DNA from: Chrysomallon squamiferum
Lineage: Eukaryota > Mollusca > Gastropoda > Neomphalida > Peltospiridae
Direction of reading: 5' to 3'
Length of the DNA: 64,000 nucleotides
NCBI GenBank assembly: GCA_012295275.1
Contig: CM022679.1
Location: 12,671,415 to 12,735,414, forward strand
Made by a program: the position numbers and the translations under genes
Shown: piece by piece, positions 13,601-21,984 of the stretch
Position numbering within the stretch: the first letter of the stretch is position 1
Layout: each line of letters starts with the position of its first letter
The notes under the pieces: model-generated
The model's input: only the letters and a program-made list of their open reading frames with translations
Database searches by the model: none
What the model was told of the DNA's origin: nothing

Positions 13601-15407
13601 TATTATCGTTTATTATGTCATAAGTTTATTTATTACATTTAGAATGTGTATAACAAAGAGTGGATTTGTATTATTTGTTTCTTCTTCATAATAACTGGTA
13701 GATTAGAATTATGTAATACAATAAAAAGTGTTATTATTATCTTAATAATTATTATTTTTATATTATAGCTTGTAATAAAAAATTAAGTAGTCTTATTTGT
13801 GACTATTCTTAGAATATCTTGTGAAATAAAAAGTATTATTGTTATTTATTACTTTTTAACTCTAAATATACTTCTTGTTAAAATACATAATCATAATATT
13901 ATTATTATTTTTTTTTTAACTGTAATTATTATGACAGTATATGTAATAAAACACAAAGTAGTATTATTTATTAATGAATAATTGGTGGAGTATCTTTTCT
14001 AAAATAAGTATTGTTATTTATGTGTTAACTGTAATTGTTTTTGAGTATATCAAATCAGTAACATTTTTAAAGATATTTTATTTGTTACATCATTAGATTT
14101 AACACAGGTGATCTACATGTTTCAAATAATAACTATAAATCAGGAATTACATATTTGTAATTTAAATGATACTGATTTTATAATCAGGTTTGTCTTCATA
14201 ATGGGAACATCCATGGTCTTCAGCTTCAACTCACAACTAAAGAGAAACATGACCAAAAAGAGAATGTTTTTAAAAATCTTAAAACGTTCAATCATCCTCT
14301 TTCTCCTTGGTCTTATGCTGAACTCTGGTGGAGGTATGTTCAAATGACAAAAAAAATTCAGTTGATTTTGGATTCAATTTTCTTTCATTTCTTTTCTTTG
14401 TTTTTGTTTTAAAATATGGCTACTGTGTATTGTTGCTTTAAAGATATATATTGTTGCTTTGAATAACAAAAACGCAGCTAAATAAAAGCATCCACAAATA
14501 ACAACCACTAGATAACAATAAAAATAATAATAATAACGAAAATCAGTTATAGGAAAGTTTTATACAGCTATAATCTAATTTTATGTTTTTGTATTAATAA
14601 ATTTTTCCTTATTTTTGTATTTTATTTCAGGAGTTGAATTAACAAAATTACGAATACCTGGAGTGCTACAGCGTTTTGGTGTGACGTACCTGATAGTTGC
14701 AACAATCCACTTATTCTTTGCACGGACAGCAGATGAACATCAGGTAAATCTTCCATTGTTTTTATTAAAACCTTCTTTACAGTCCCATTTGTGTGTGTGT
14801 GTATGTATGTGTAATTGTATTACTGATCACTGATTTTCAACATTGTTTTGTTTTGTTTTTAATTACAGTTTTAGTGTTGGTAGTATTGCTAAGGAAATGT
14901 TTTTCAGTGATCATGGTTATTGTTAGTAATTGCATTATTTTGTATCTATTTTTATTTTAATATAATATAACATAATATAATATAATATATTTTTTTAAAT
15001 CTTTTAAATTTTGTTTTCAGTATCGTTGGTGGTCTCCAGTGAGAGATATACTGGACTACTGGTTGGAATGGGTTATTCACATTATTCTGCTGATTGTTTG
15101 GTTTGGGTTGACGTTTGGTCTCGAAGTACCTGACTGTCCCAAGTACTGAAATATTCACTTCAGAAATTAATTCACACATACTTCATACAAAAGCAAAACT
15201 ACAGCAGTTATTTCATTTGATGGTGTTAAGAATTTTCAACTTGTGAACTTATATAGACCCTCATACAAAGATTCTTTTATTAAGAAACACGTCATATAAA
15301 GAAACACGTCATTTAATTACTGTATATTTATTCAGCTGTCTATCCGTCAATCCACCTATCAAGACAAACACATGAAGCACAAACACAAAAACATACACAT
15401 GTATATG

Positions 15408-15441
<34 letters not shown>

Positions 15442-15805
15442 CACACAGATAGACAAATATGCACTCACACATAATTTAATTAGTGTTATGAATTTATACT
15501 CAGAGGCTATCTTGGTCCAGGAGGCTTAGCTGATGAAGGAAAATATCCTAACTGTACTGGTGGAGCAGCTGGTTACATTGACCGTCTGGTCTTTGGTATT
15601 GAACACATTTACCAACACAGCACTCCCCAGGTGAGGCCACTGCGTATACACGTACACAATACTGCCTCAAATAAAATAAAATAATTTAAAAAATAGACAA
15701 TAACAAATAATGTTTTTTTTGACATGTAATGTTTTTTTTATATATATATAACACTATGGTGAGAGTAAAGTAAAACAAAAAAAAATATCTTTGTATTTCT
15801 AAACC

Positions 15806-15865
<60 letters not shown>

Positions 15866-17036
15866 ATATTAAAAAGAAAAGATGATAACTATAACAATAC
15901 TACTATTATTTATCAAAGATTATTATTATTAGTTATCTATCATTATTCAGAATTGTCAGACTCCATGACATTAAAGAAACAATTGTCTTTATATTTCTAC
16001 AGATTGAGATAGAGTAGAATATTAAAGAAATAAACTGGTAGTAATATGATTAATACAGTATCATTTCCAACTAATATAAATATTGTCTTTATTTTTACTT
16101 TCTTATTTATTTATTTTTTTATTTTTTATTTTTTTTTTTTTTTATTTAATTTGATTATATTTTAAAAAAAATTGTTATTTGATTTTATTTAACTTTTATT
16201 TATTTTCATTTAATTTTATTATTACTGGGTTTTTTTTAATCAGTTTATCAGATTAATTTCTGCTGGCTGTGCAAAAAATAATATATGAAGCATCAGTATT
16301 TAATATTGTTTTTGTAGGAAATTTATCACAACATTTTGCCAAATGAGCCTGAAGGTCTGTTAGGAACATTGACCTCCTGCTTTATGTGTTTCCTTGGTGT
16401 TCAGGTCTGTGTTTAACTTAATTTAAAAATTAACTATCATTTATTTTAAAAGATACGTTTGTTTAATTAAAGATTAAGTGATTTTCATCCTGAACAGTTA
16501 TGTCCCCTTACAACATTATGAGAACACAGGGCAAGGGTAAAAGATATATATATATATATATATATGTAATATATAAATATTTATAACTACATTACATAAC
16601 TAACCATATTTCTGTAATAGTAGAACATTTAATCTATGGGTTCCACCATAAAAATGATTTGAAAAGGGATGGTGAAAGTTATTTTTTTAAGAACTGCTGA
16701 TTTTGTTATCTGAAATCCTAAGCTATGACACATTTAAATTACTTTGATAGATACAGGTTAATAGTTAAATGTCCTTTATCAGAAAATCCAAGTAACCTGA
16801 ATTTTTAATTTTGTTTGGTACAAATATTGTGTTATAATTTAAATAATTTTTATCCTTTTATTTCCAGGCTGGTAAAATTTTATTTGTGTACAAAGATTGG
16901 GTTCTCCGAGTTAGACGTTTTATTGCCTGGGCTGTTGTCCTGGTATGTTTTGTGTTTATCTTACATGAATGATGAATTATGAAGTTAAAACAAAATTGTA
17001 TTAATTACTGAATTAGCAGGATAGTTATATAACATA

Positions 17037-17072
<36 letters not shown>

Positions 17073-17744
17073 AAGTACTGTCACATTTATGAGTAATATT
17101 AAAACCAGTGCATTTCGTGGATTTTTAAATCTTGTGTCCATGCATAATGTTGTTGTTATTTTTTAATTATTGTCCTTGTTATTGTTATTACTAGTTGCTA
17201 CAACTACTGTTTCTGCTGTTACCACTATTACTAATATGCAGGTCCATCTTAACAGCATTATAGGCCATCTAGGCAAAGCAAAACACTAGTATCTTTTTGT
17301 ACACATGAAAAATGTATTTACAGCAATCCACAGCATGCATGGCCTGCCTGCACATTCCTCTACCAGACTGCCCATGCCTTAAGACTATCAAATGTACTAC
17401 TACTACTGCTGCTGCTGCTACTACTACCACCACTACTGTTGCTTACATACCATGGCTTTTGTTACATCAGTTAGAACATATAATAATAATTCAAGAATGA
17501 CACATTCATTGCTGTTCAATCTCTCTGAGACATGCATGTTATTATTTACATACATTTTTAATCTTCAAACAGGGAATTATTGGTGCAATATTGACAAAAG
17601 GAAGTAAGAATGAAGGTTGGATTCCAGCATGCAAGAATTTGTGGTGAGTTCTGAATTAATGTATCAGCAAAAAAATATTTTTCCTACTTCCATTCATCCA
17701 TCCATCCATCCATCCATCTATCCACCCAGACATACATACATACA

Positions 17745-17775
<31 letters not shown>

Positions 17776-18985
17776 TTGGCCTTACACAAAAAAAAAAAAC
17801 ACAGACAATGAAATGTGTTTTAAGAGCATACACATTGAAAAGAAATACCTGTCATCACATATAAAAAGGAATGTATTACAACTGTTTCAGGTCAATGTCA
17901 TTTGTTATCATCTTGTCATCGTTTTGCCTTCATTCTTCTGATGATGTGTTATCTTCTGGTAGATGTGTGGAAAATCTGGAGTGGAGCCCCTTTTTATTAT
18001 CCAGGTAAATGTTTAACATTTTATTTTATTTTATTTCTTCTTCTATAGAACATTTCTTAATTTGTTTTGATGCTTGGTTGGGACATGCTTATGTATAGAT
18101 GCATGGAGGCTTATGGTTATGGTCATAGTAACACTAACAACACAATCATTTAAAATCTGACTGCAAAAATAATAATATTCAGTTGGTACTAAATAAATGG
18201 GAAGCATTTAAAGATGAAAAAATATATAATGATAGTGACTGAAATTGTATATATTATAGACATTAATTAACGTTATAATATGTAATGAAAGTGACTGAAA
18301 TTGTATATATTATAGACATTAATTAACGTTATAACTATGTCAGAAAATGAATAAGTAAGCTCTACATCTTAAAAATTATTTTATTTCATATCGCCTTTCT
18401 TTCTAAATTTTCTAAATTTTCTTATTTTATCTGTTTATTAGCCTATGAATTTATATATTGTCTTCGTAAATTTTAAATCTAAATTTTTCACACATGCTTT
18501 ATAAATTTTTATTTGCATGAATTTAGCTCCTAACTCTTATTTGTGTTGTCTCTGTAAATTTTGTTACTTCTAGTTGCATGAATTTAACTGGAAGCTTTGC
18601 ATGAATTTAACTACAAATTCTTGTGTATATTTTTACTTCACGTATTGTGTTCTTTTTTCTCTCTGCATGCTCTCATCTTTTTTTTGTTTTACTTGTCACA
18701 CTGTTCACTTTCTGCCAGGCATGAACTCTATCTTTATGTACGTGTGTCACGAAGTGTTTAGTTCCTTCTTTCCTGTGTCGGTGTATGTGAAAGATGAACA
18801 CAGTTTAAAGCTGCTGATGGCTGTCTGGGGTCCGGTGTTCTGGTGTCTCATCACATACAGAATGCACCTCATGAAAATGTACATCAGTGTCTAACCACAT
18901 GCTTCCTTCTTCTCTGTCAGCTGGTGTGTATTTCTCTTCTCTAATACTTCTGTTTGAACCTTCTAGCTGCTTTCTAGAATATATT

Positions 18986-19027
<42 letters not shown>

Positions 19028-19349
19028 CTACATACATAAATACATTACATACATTATATACAGACAATAAACAAAATAAATATGTAATACATTCATTCAG
19101 TACACACAATAAATATTTGCCTACATATATACATACATACATGGATATATTACATATGTCACATACTCAATACATGCTCCCATGCAATATCTACATAGAT
19201 ATATGTATGTATGTATGTTGTGGTATTATTTTTGGTAATGGTTTATATTGGTATAACATATTTATATAAATTTATGCATAAAACAAATAACATATTTAGT
19301 TTTACTGTTATTCTGAATATAATTGGTATATTTACTTTAATGAATTAAT

Positions 19350-19404
<55 letters not shown>

Positions 19405-19798
19405 CACATACATATACATAAATACGTAGATTACATTATAATATTCTGAAAAGATTCCATTTTTATGCAATATGATTAAATTATATATTAAAAAAAAAAA
19501 TCATGTTAAAATTAGACAGTGATATTCCAAAGAAAAAATACTGAATAATTTTTGCTTGTTTTTTTTGTCTTATTCATTCATAAAGCTTTCAGTGTTTATT
19601 ACTTATTTGTTTTTCTTTACAGGTATGAATCCTATAGTGCTTTACGTTGGACATGAACTTCTTATTAAGACTTTCCCTTTTTACATCCATGTAAATAAAA
19701 CACACACAGAGCAGCTGGTTCTTAGCATCTGGGGAACATTTCTCTGGTTCTTGGTGGCTTTGTATATGGATTACAAATATATGTACGTCACTGTTTGA
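1775..19798 (+). CDS. HGSNAT: HGSNAT, whole in-window gene span (multi-exon, N-terminus missing)
   Basis: Heparan-alpha-glucosaminide N-acetyltransferase is a polytopic lysosomal membrane enzyme that moves acetyl groups from cytosolic acetyl-CoA onto terminal glucosamine of heparan sulfate. The joined exons read in order: luminal N-terminal domain, first membrane segment, cytosolic linker, [10 protein letters not shown], the FVN..GG..YWFF.HSKWNG..ADLVFPW core, [74 protein letters not shown] and a GMN..YV.HE C-terminal exon. All are hallmarks of HGSNAT and follow its order. The exons lie at 1775-1944, 2397-2530, 3109-3230, 3983-4052, 4488-4542, 10101-10127, 11196-11293, 11978-12085 or 13325-13432, 14188-14333, 14631-14743, 15021-15142, 15504-15630, 16318-16404, 16868-16942, 17573-17643, 17891-18004 and 18719-18894 or 19623-19798. 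All junction phases agree except one internal single-base break at 17922-17925. The signal-peptide exon was not found. Confidence 0.93.
2397..2530 (+). CDS. HGSNAT: HGSNAT exon, luminal N-terminal domain
   Basis: The acceptor is ..cttcag and the donor gttagt; the exon enters in phase 0 and leaves in phase 2. It encodes [32 protein letters not shown]. It holds two potential N-glycosylation sites (NCT, NNTS) and cysteines, as expected for a luminal domain. Confidence 0.8.
3109..3230 (+). CDS. HGSNAT: HGSNAT exon, end of luminal domain
   Basis: The acceptor is tttttcag and the donor gtatgt. It reads [28 protein letters not shown]. This corresponds to the YSLLV..C.L.VNEDPVDSN segment just before the first membrane helix in vertebrate HGSNAT, recalled from family knowledge. 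Entry and exit phases match both neighbours. Confidence 0.88.
3983..4052 (+). CDS. HGSNAT: HGSNAT exon, first transmembrane segment
   Basis: The acceptor is tttttttcag and the donor gtttgt. It encodes [21 protein letters not shown], a single hydrophobic helix ending in basic and aromatic residues. It sits exactly where the first membrane helix of HGSNAT follows the DPxDSN motif. Confidence 0.9.
4344..4372. repeat. (ATC)n short microsatellite
   Basis: About nine CAT/ATC units in an HGSNAT intron. Confidence 0.8.
4488..4542 (+). CDS. HGSNAT: HGSNAT small exon, cytosolic linker
   Basis: This 55-nt exon lies between ctctttcag and gtaagg. It completes an Arg codon and then adds [18 protein letters not shown]. 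The sequence is not conserved. With the following 27-nt exon, the linker between the first helix and [10 protein letters not shown] reaches about 60 residues, close to the vertebrate spacing, which supports the call. Confidence 0.7.
5211..5580. repeat. Tandem duplication, two diverged copies of about 200 bp
   Basis: The stretch around 5211-5400 (atagtgtaatct..ttcaaa..tatatttttggtattttaatt..cacatagtta) recurs at about 5411-5575 with the same order of landmarks. The second copy ends in a CA run where the first ends in a TA run. Confidence 0.6.
5875..5902. repeat. Perfect 11-bp inverted repeat with 6-nt loop
   Basis: TTCAGTTAAGA, loop AGTTGG, then TCTTAACTGAA. The two arms are exactly complementary. 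It lies in an HGSNAT intron and its function is unknown. Confidence 0.6.
6627..9003 (-). mobile_element. Degenerate cut-and-paste-type DNA transposon with terminal inverted repeats
   Basis: The left end (6627-6651) reads GAGTCATTCCATGTCAAATC followed by a C run. The right end (8979-9003), reverse-complemented, begins GGGTCATTCCGTGTCAAATC followed by ACCC. These form inverted repeats of about 23 bp with two mismatches. Each end is bordered on the outside by TATT (6623-6626 and 9004-9007), a possible 4-bp target-site duplication. The interior has a broken minus-strand protein-coding region (about 6761-8340) and a GC-richer non-coding right part (about 8380-8980). I cannot name the superfamily with confidence. 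Confidence 0.75.
6761..7803 (-). pseudogene. Broken transposon-encoded protein inside the 6.6-9.0 kb element
   Basis: On the minus strand the frame runs from about 7803 to 7615, shifts, continues for 249 codons (7703-6954), and shifts again at about 6954-7009 into a last segment ending near 6761. The middle part has cysteine pairs ([19 protein letters not shown]) that may bind zinc, an acidic and serine-rich stretch, and a helical region. The tail, [30 protein letters not shown], resembles a motif I recognise from repetitive uncharacterised invertebrate proteins; this is inference from memory. Upstream, at about 7810-8060, more minus-strand coding-like sequence ([20 protein letters not shown]) contains an in-frame stop. 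At least two frameshifts and one stop mean the copy is dead. Confidence 0.7.
10101..10127 (+). CDS. HGSNAT: HGSNAT 27-nt microexon
   Basis: The exon lies between ttaatttcag and gtaagt (a perfect consensus donor). It is exactly nine codons, LVFKGGHVQ, phase 0 at both ends, so it could be skipped without breaking the frame. It sits 5.6 kb from the previous exon. It belongs to the poorly conserved cytosolic linker, so the call rests on the splice sites and phase. Confidence 0.65.
10578..10632. repeat. (TA)n then (GTAT)n microsatellite
   Basis: A TA run of about 28 nt is followed by GTAT/ATGT units, in the intron between the 27-nt exon and the 11196 exon. Confidence 0.9.
11196..11293 (+). CDS. 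HGSNAT: HGSNAT exon, linker and start of catalytic core
   Basis: The acceptor is ttgtatacag; the donor reads gg|gtgagc. It encodes [20 protein letters not shown] then [22 protein letters not shown] is a highly conserved HGSNAT signature that opens the membrane-embedded acyltransferase domain. It exits in phase 2, compatible with either copy of the next exon. Confidence 0.93.
11294..11977 (+). other. HGSNAT intron with tandem hairpin repeats
   Basis: The intron precedes the first of the two alternative core exons. A unit of about 56 bp starts at 11368, 11425, 11480 and 11537 (landmark attaggttt, spacing 57/55/57). The two middle units each hold a perfect 8-bp stem with a 6-nt loop (ATATCATT..AATGATAT at 11439-11460 and 11495-11516). 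No other coding signal is seen. Confidence 0.65.
11368..11560. repeat. Tandem repeat of about 56 bp, 3.4 copies, hairpin-forming
   Basis: The landmark attaggttt recurs at 11368, 11425, 11480 and 11537, each followed by a TGATAT..AATGATAT inverted motif. It is located 420-610 bp upstream of the alternative exon at 11978. Confidence 0.75.
11978..12085 (+). CDS. HGSNAT: HGSNAT alternative core exon, copy a
   Basis: This 108-nt exon lies between ttattttag and gtgagt. It encodes [20 protein letters not shown] then [17 protein letters not shown] (last codon split). It keeps the conserved histidine of the HSKWNG motif, which corresponds to the luminal active-site His of HGSNAT (human His269 in the literature, from memory). 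It differs from the consensus in having LRGGE where the family has YGGG(K/R). Of 36 residues, 25 match copy b at 13325. Both copies have the same length, entry phase and exit phase, so each alone gives a complete enzyme. Confidence 0.9.
12086..13324 (+). other. Intron between the two alternative HGSNAT core exons
   Basis: This 1,239-bp AT-rich spacer has a CT-rich tract before the 13325 acceptor. No further exon copy is visible. It is long enough that splicing of both exons is not sterically excluded. Confidence 0.6.
13325..13432 (+). CDS. HGSNAT: HGSNAT alternative core exon, copy b (consensus-like)
   Basis: This 108-nt exon lies between ttctctctgcatag and gtatgt. It encodes [20 protein letters not shown] then [17 protein letters not shown]. 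The NYGGG and TVADLVFPW parts match vertebrate HGSNAT better than copy a does, so this is probably the ancestral-like version. The conserved His is present. Its phase is identical to copy a, and the next exon (14188) completes the split Trp codon with either. Confidence 0.93.
13433..14187 (+). other. HGSNAT intron, AT-rich, no signal
   Basis: The intron has TTATT-rich low-complexity sequence and several diverged short repeats (aagta..attgttattta..ttaactgtaatt). No coding exon is seen. Confidence 0.6.
14188..14333 (+). CDS. HGSNAT: HGSNAT exon, FVFIMGTS transmembrane segment
   Basis: The acceptor is taatcag and the donor gtatgt. It encodes [20 protein letters not shown], a basic cytosolic loop ([13 protein letters not shown]) and a second helix ([14 protein letters not shown]). 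The FVFIMG.S motif directly follows ADLVFPW in the family. Confidence 0.94.
14631..14743 (+). CDS. HGSNAT: HGSNAT exon, [14 protein letters not shown] segment
   Basis: The acceptor is ttatttcag and the donor gtaaat. It encodes [20 protein letters not shown] then [29 protein letters not shown] is nearly invariant in HGSNAT and related bacterial membrane acyltransferases. Confidence 0.95.
15021..15142 (+). CDS. HGSNAT: HGSNAT exon, transmembrane segment before GYLGPGG
   Basis: The acceptor is ttgttttcag and the donor gtactg. It encodes a Trp-rich amphipathic start ([17 protein letters not shown]), a helix ([19 protein letters not shown]) and PDCP. It splices in phase 2 to the GYLGPGG exon, as in vertebrates. 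Confidence 0.93.
15504..15630 (+). CDS. HGSNAT: HGSNAT exon, GYLGPGG / [11 protein letters not shown] luminal loop
   Basis: The acceptor is atactcag and the donor gtgagg. It encodes [20 protein letters not shown] then [22 protein letters not shown], the most conserved luminal loop of the enzyme. NCT is a possible glycosylation site. Confidence 0.96.
15807..15865. repeat. Compound (TG)n(AG)n microsatellite
   Basis: An uninterrupted TG run passes directly into an AG run. It lies within an HGSNAT intron. Confidence 0.9.
16318..16404 (+). CDS. HGSNAT: HGSNAT exon, [14 protein letters not shown] segment
   Basis: The acceptor is gtttttgtag and the donor gtctgt; phase 0 at both ends, 29 codons. 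It encodes [20 protein letters not shown] then [15 protein letters not shown] and LGVQ(AGKIL) are family signatures. Confidence 0.95.
16868..16942 (+). CDS. HGSNAT: HGSNAT exon, AGKIL segment
   Basis: The acceptor is tatttccag and the donor gtatgt; 25 codons in phase 0: [20 protein letters not shown] then WAVVL. It continues the LGVQ|AGKIL motif of the previous exon with a basic cytosolic loop. Confidence 0.93.
17041..17070. repeat. Poly-A run of 30 nt in an HGSNAT intron
   Basis: Uninterrupted A run followed by gaaagtactg. Confidence 0.9.
17573..17643 (+). CDS. HGSNAT: HGSNAT exon, [10 protein letters not shown] segment
   Basis: The acceptor is cttcaaacag and the donor gtgagt. It encodes [20 protein letters not shown] then KNL plus two bases of the Trp codon. 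The family has N.G.IP..KNLWSLS here. It exits in phase 2. Confidence 0.93.
17693..17775. repeat. (CCAT)n / (CATA)n compound tetranucleotide repeat
   Basis: Seven CATC-type units are followed by a run of CATA units, in the intron before 17891. Confidence 0.85.
17891..18004 (+). CDS. HGSNAT: HGSNAT exon with internal single-base frame break
   Basis: The acceptor is tgtttcag and the donor gtaaat. From the split Trp the exon reads [11 protein letters not shown] in frame. After TTTT at 17922-17925 homology continues only in another frame: [20 protein letters not shown] then APFYYP, the family's SSFAFFILL..VVDV..LW.G.PF.YP. The exon is 114 nt, whereas the neighbouring phases require 113, so one extra base (most simply one T) is present. 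Both downstream terminal exons follow the second frame. A homopolymer assembly error is the simplest explanation; a real inactivating indel or polymorphism is possible. Confidence 0.88.
18228..18333. repeat. Tandem duplication of about 55 bp
   Basis: The sequence aatga(t/a)agtgactgaaatt..attaattaacgttata occurs twice in a row with almost no divergence, in the intron before the first alternative last exon of HGSNAT. Confidence 0.9.
18719..18894 (+). CDS. HGSNAT: HGSNAT alternative last exon, copy a
   Basis: The acceptor is ctttctgccag. The exon completes a Gly codon and encodes 58 residues to a [23 protein letters not shown], then [10 protein letters not shown].., then a final hydrophobic helix ([16 protein letters not shown]) and a short basic tail. 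It keeps GMNSI from the family. It has Cys where the family has Gly (YVGHE). Of 58 residues, 21 match the copy at 19623, with no gap. AATAAA occurs at 19066-19071 and could terminate this isoform. Confidence 0.9.
18985..19402. repeat. CA microsatellites between the two terminal HGSNAT exons
   Basis: Two long CA runs (about 18990-19025 and 19350-19402) are separated by AT-rich DNA with TACA and ATGT runs. No exon is seen between them. Confidence 0.85.
19066..19071 (+). terminator. Candidate polyadenylation signal for HGSNAT last exon a
   Basis: AATAAA lies 172 bp downstream of the TAA at 18892-18894 and well before the second last exon. An AT-rich genome gives many chance hexamers, so this is only a candidate. 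Confidence 0.3.
19623..19798 (+). CDS. HGSNAT: HGSNAT alternative last exon, copy b
   Basis: The acceptor is ttctttacag. The exon completes Gly and encodes 58 residues to a [23 protein letters not shown], then [11 protein letters not shown].., a final helix ([16 protein letters not shown]) and a tail [10 protein letters not shown]. It keeps YVGHE, which copy a lacks, while copy a keeps GMNSI. It has the same length and entry phase as copy a, so it is an alternative 3' end rather than a constitutive one. Confidence 0.92.
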
Positions 19799-20194
19799 TC
19801 CACATAACACTAATTATATATATATACATATATACAAATTTTGTTTTGCAATATAGGATAAAATTAAATTCTGCGGTAAATTTGTATTTGCAACCTTTTA
19901 TAAATATTGTTTATAGTTTGTGGGTTTTCTGTTGTGTTATGGCTGATTTTAAAATTTGGTATATTTTGCCTGTTTGATACACAGGGGTGAAAAATTGCAT
20001 GAAATTATTAAAATATAATTTAAAATTGATAATAATAAAAAAATTTAAAAAATACAAATACAGGTTTAAATGTTATAAAATAAACTTCAGATTATTCTGT
20101 AAGTGGTAATTTTCTTTTTTTAAATTTTCTCTACCATTTATTTATTTATTTGGTATAATTTTTTTTATTATTGTTGTTGCAGCTGGTAATTTTA

Positions 20195-20198
<4 letters not shown>

Positions 20199-20250
<52 letters not shown>

Positions 20251-20274
20251 GTGATTATTATTATTATTATTATG

Positions 20275-20314
<40 letters not shown>
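20199..20314. repeat. (ATT)n microsatellite, about 115 bp
   Basis: Nearly pure TTA/ATT repeat with two single-base interruptions. It causes an artefactual poly-Ile reading frame on the opposite strand. Confidence 0.95.
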
Positions 20315-20316
<2 letters not shown>

Positions 20317-21725
20317 AAGCAGCACAATTATGAAACAGATTTACAAAATGCTTTTTTGGTTTGGTGCTAATATATTTGTCACAATGTGTGGAAATTCCTA
20401 AATGCGTATGTTTGTGCTAAATTAAGTATTACTGAATAATGCAAGTTAAATTAGAAATGAAATTTTTATGTTATTTAAAATATTGTGGAAACCCAGTATA
20501 ATACAATAACTGTTTTAAAAAAAAAAGAAAATGAAGTTGACATTAAAGAAAACATTGAAAGAAATGAAGAAAAGTAAAAAATCATGTGGTTGTCACATTT
20601 TTTGAATTGAAGTCATTTTAGTGGTGGAATATAACAAGTTTACTATATTCAAGAAATAATTGTTTAAATATACATAATTACCATAATTAACAGTAATATA
20701 TGAAAACCATAGACATTTTTTAATTTCCATATGCATGTTTAAAACTTAGAAATTTGGTCAGTAAAAAAAGAAATGTGTATGTGAATATTTATGTGTATGT
20801 GTGTGTGTGTGTGTGTTTGTGTGTGTAATTTGATCAAATTTACAGTATTCTTCATATATAAGCATTTTATAGAATTTTAAAACTATTTTTCTAAGAATTT
20901 TGTTATAATGTTCAATTAGCCTACATCAGTGAAGCATTATCCTTCAATCTTTTTTCATATATTCTGTTATATTATGATTCATAGCCAATTTTCTAACATT
21001 TAAAAGAAGTTATATTAAAAAAAAAATAATAAATAAATAAAATGAAATAAAATAAAAAGATCTATAAAAACTTAAATAATAAAGTAGGTTTCTGTTAAAC
21101 TTTTTAAAGTATTACTGCCTAAATTTACATTTCTTTTACTTTTGCCCGATTGTTTCAGTTGTTATTTTGTGAGAAACTGCTGTATCCATCTATCAGTTGA
21201 CATTTATTTACTATTACTCTGTAGATCATGACATCACAAGTAAATATAACATAAAATGCCAGCCTCCATGGTCTAGTCATACTTTATTATTAGAAAACAT
21301 TGGTGTCAGTAATTTGTGCAATCATTTAGCAGCAAATAACTTTTATTCTGACAATACATATTTAGCCCTAAAAATGTTGTTTCATAAAATAATAACTGTA
21401 GTATGGTATTTTGATAAATATTGTAAATCTGTTTTCTTAATTAAACATGGCATCTCTTAAATCTTATAGTTTTGATGTATATTCAGTGTTAGAAACTTCT
21501 CTTTTTATAAATGTAATTTTTATTAAATGACTGAAACAGTTGACATTATTGACATTGTTAAACACCATGATTCCCTGGACCAGATCCAGAATTTAAAAAA
21601 GTGGAATGCCATCATTCTGTTATATAATTTTCAAGATGGAATGATTTTCATTATTTATAATAAAATATTGTTTGTGTATAGCCGTTATGTGTATAGCTTA
21701 TTTTCATTCTCGCCATTTCTTGAAC

Positions 21726-21731
21726 AATAAA
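21726..21731 (+). terminator. Candidate polyadenylation signal for HGSNAT last exon b
   Basis: AATAAA lies about 1.9 kb after the TGA at 19796-19798 and is followed by another copy near 21752. Chance occurrence is likely in this composition. Confidence 0.2.
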
Positions 21732-21936
21732 ACATAATTTGACAAAACATTAATAAATAAAACATAAATAAATTTACTGTTATTAATTGTGGTCTGGAAT
21801 TGAAACCGGTGATTTTGTAAAATAAATAAATAAAATTATTCAAAAGATGTTTTTTTGTACATTTTACTTTTTAAAATATTTTTATTTGTAATATGAAGGC
21901 TGGTTTAACAGATTTTAAAACAATGGATTTATTTTG

Positions 21937-21984
<48 letters not shown>

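Noticed and set aside
17312-17607. Frames overlapping the HGSNAT exon at 17573
   Set aside because: They are in other frames than the exon and are dominated by ACT/TAC repeats.
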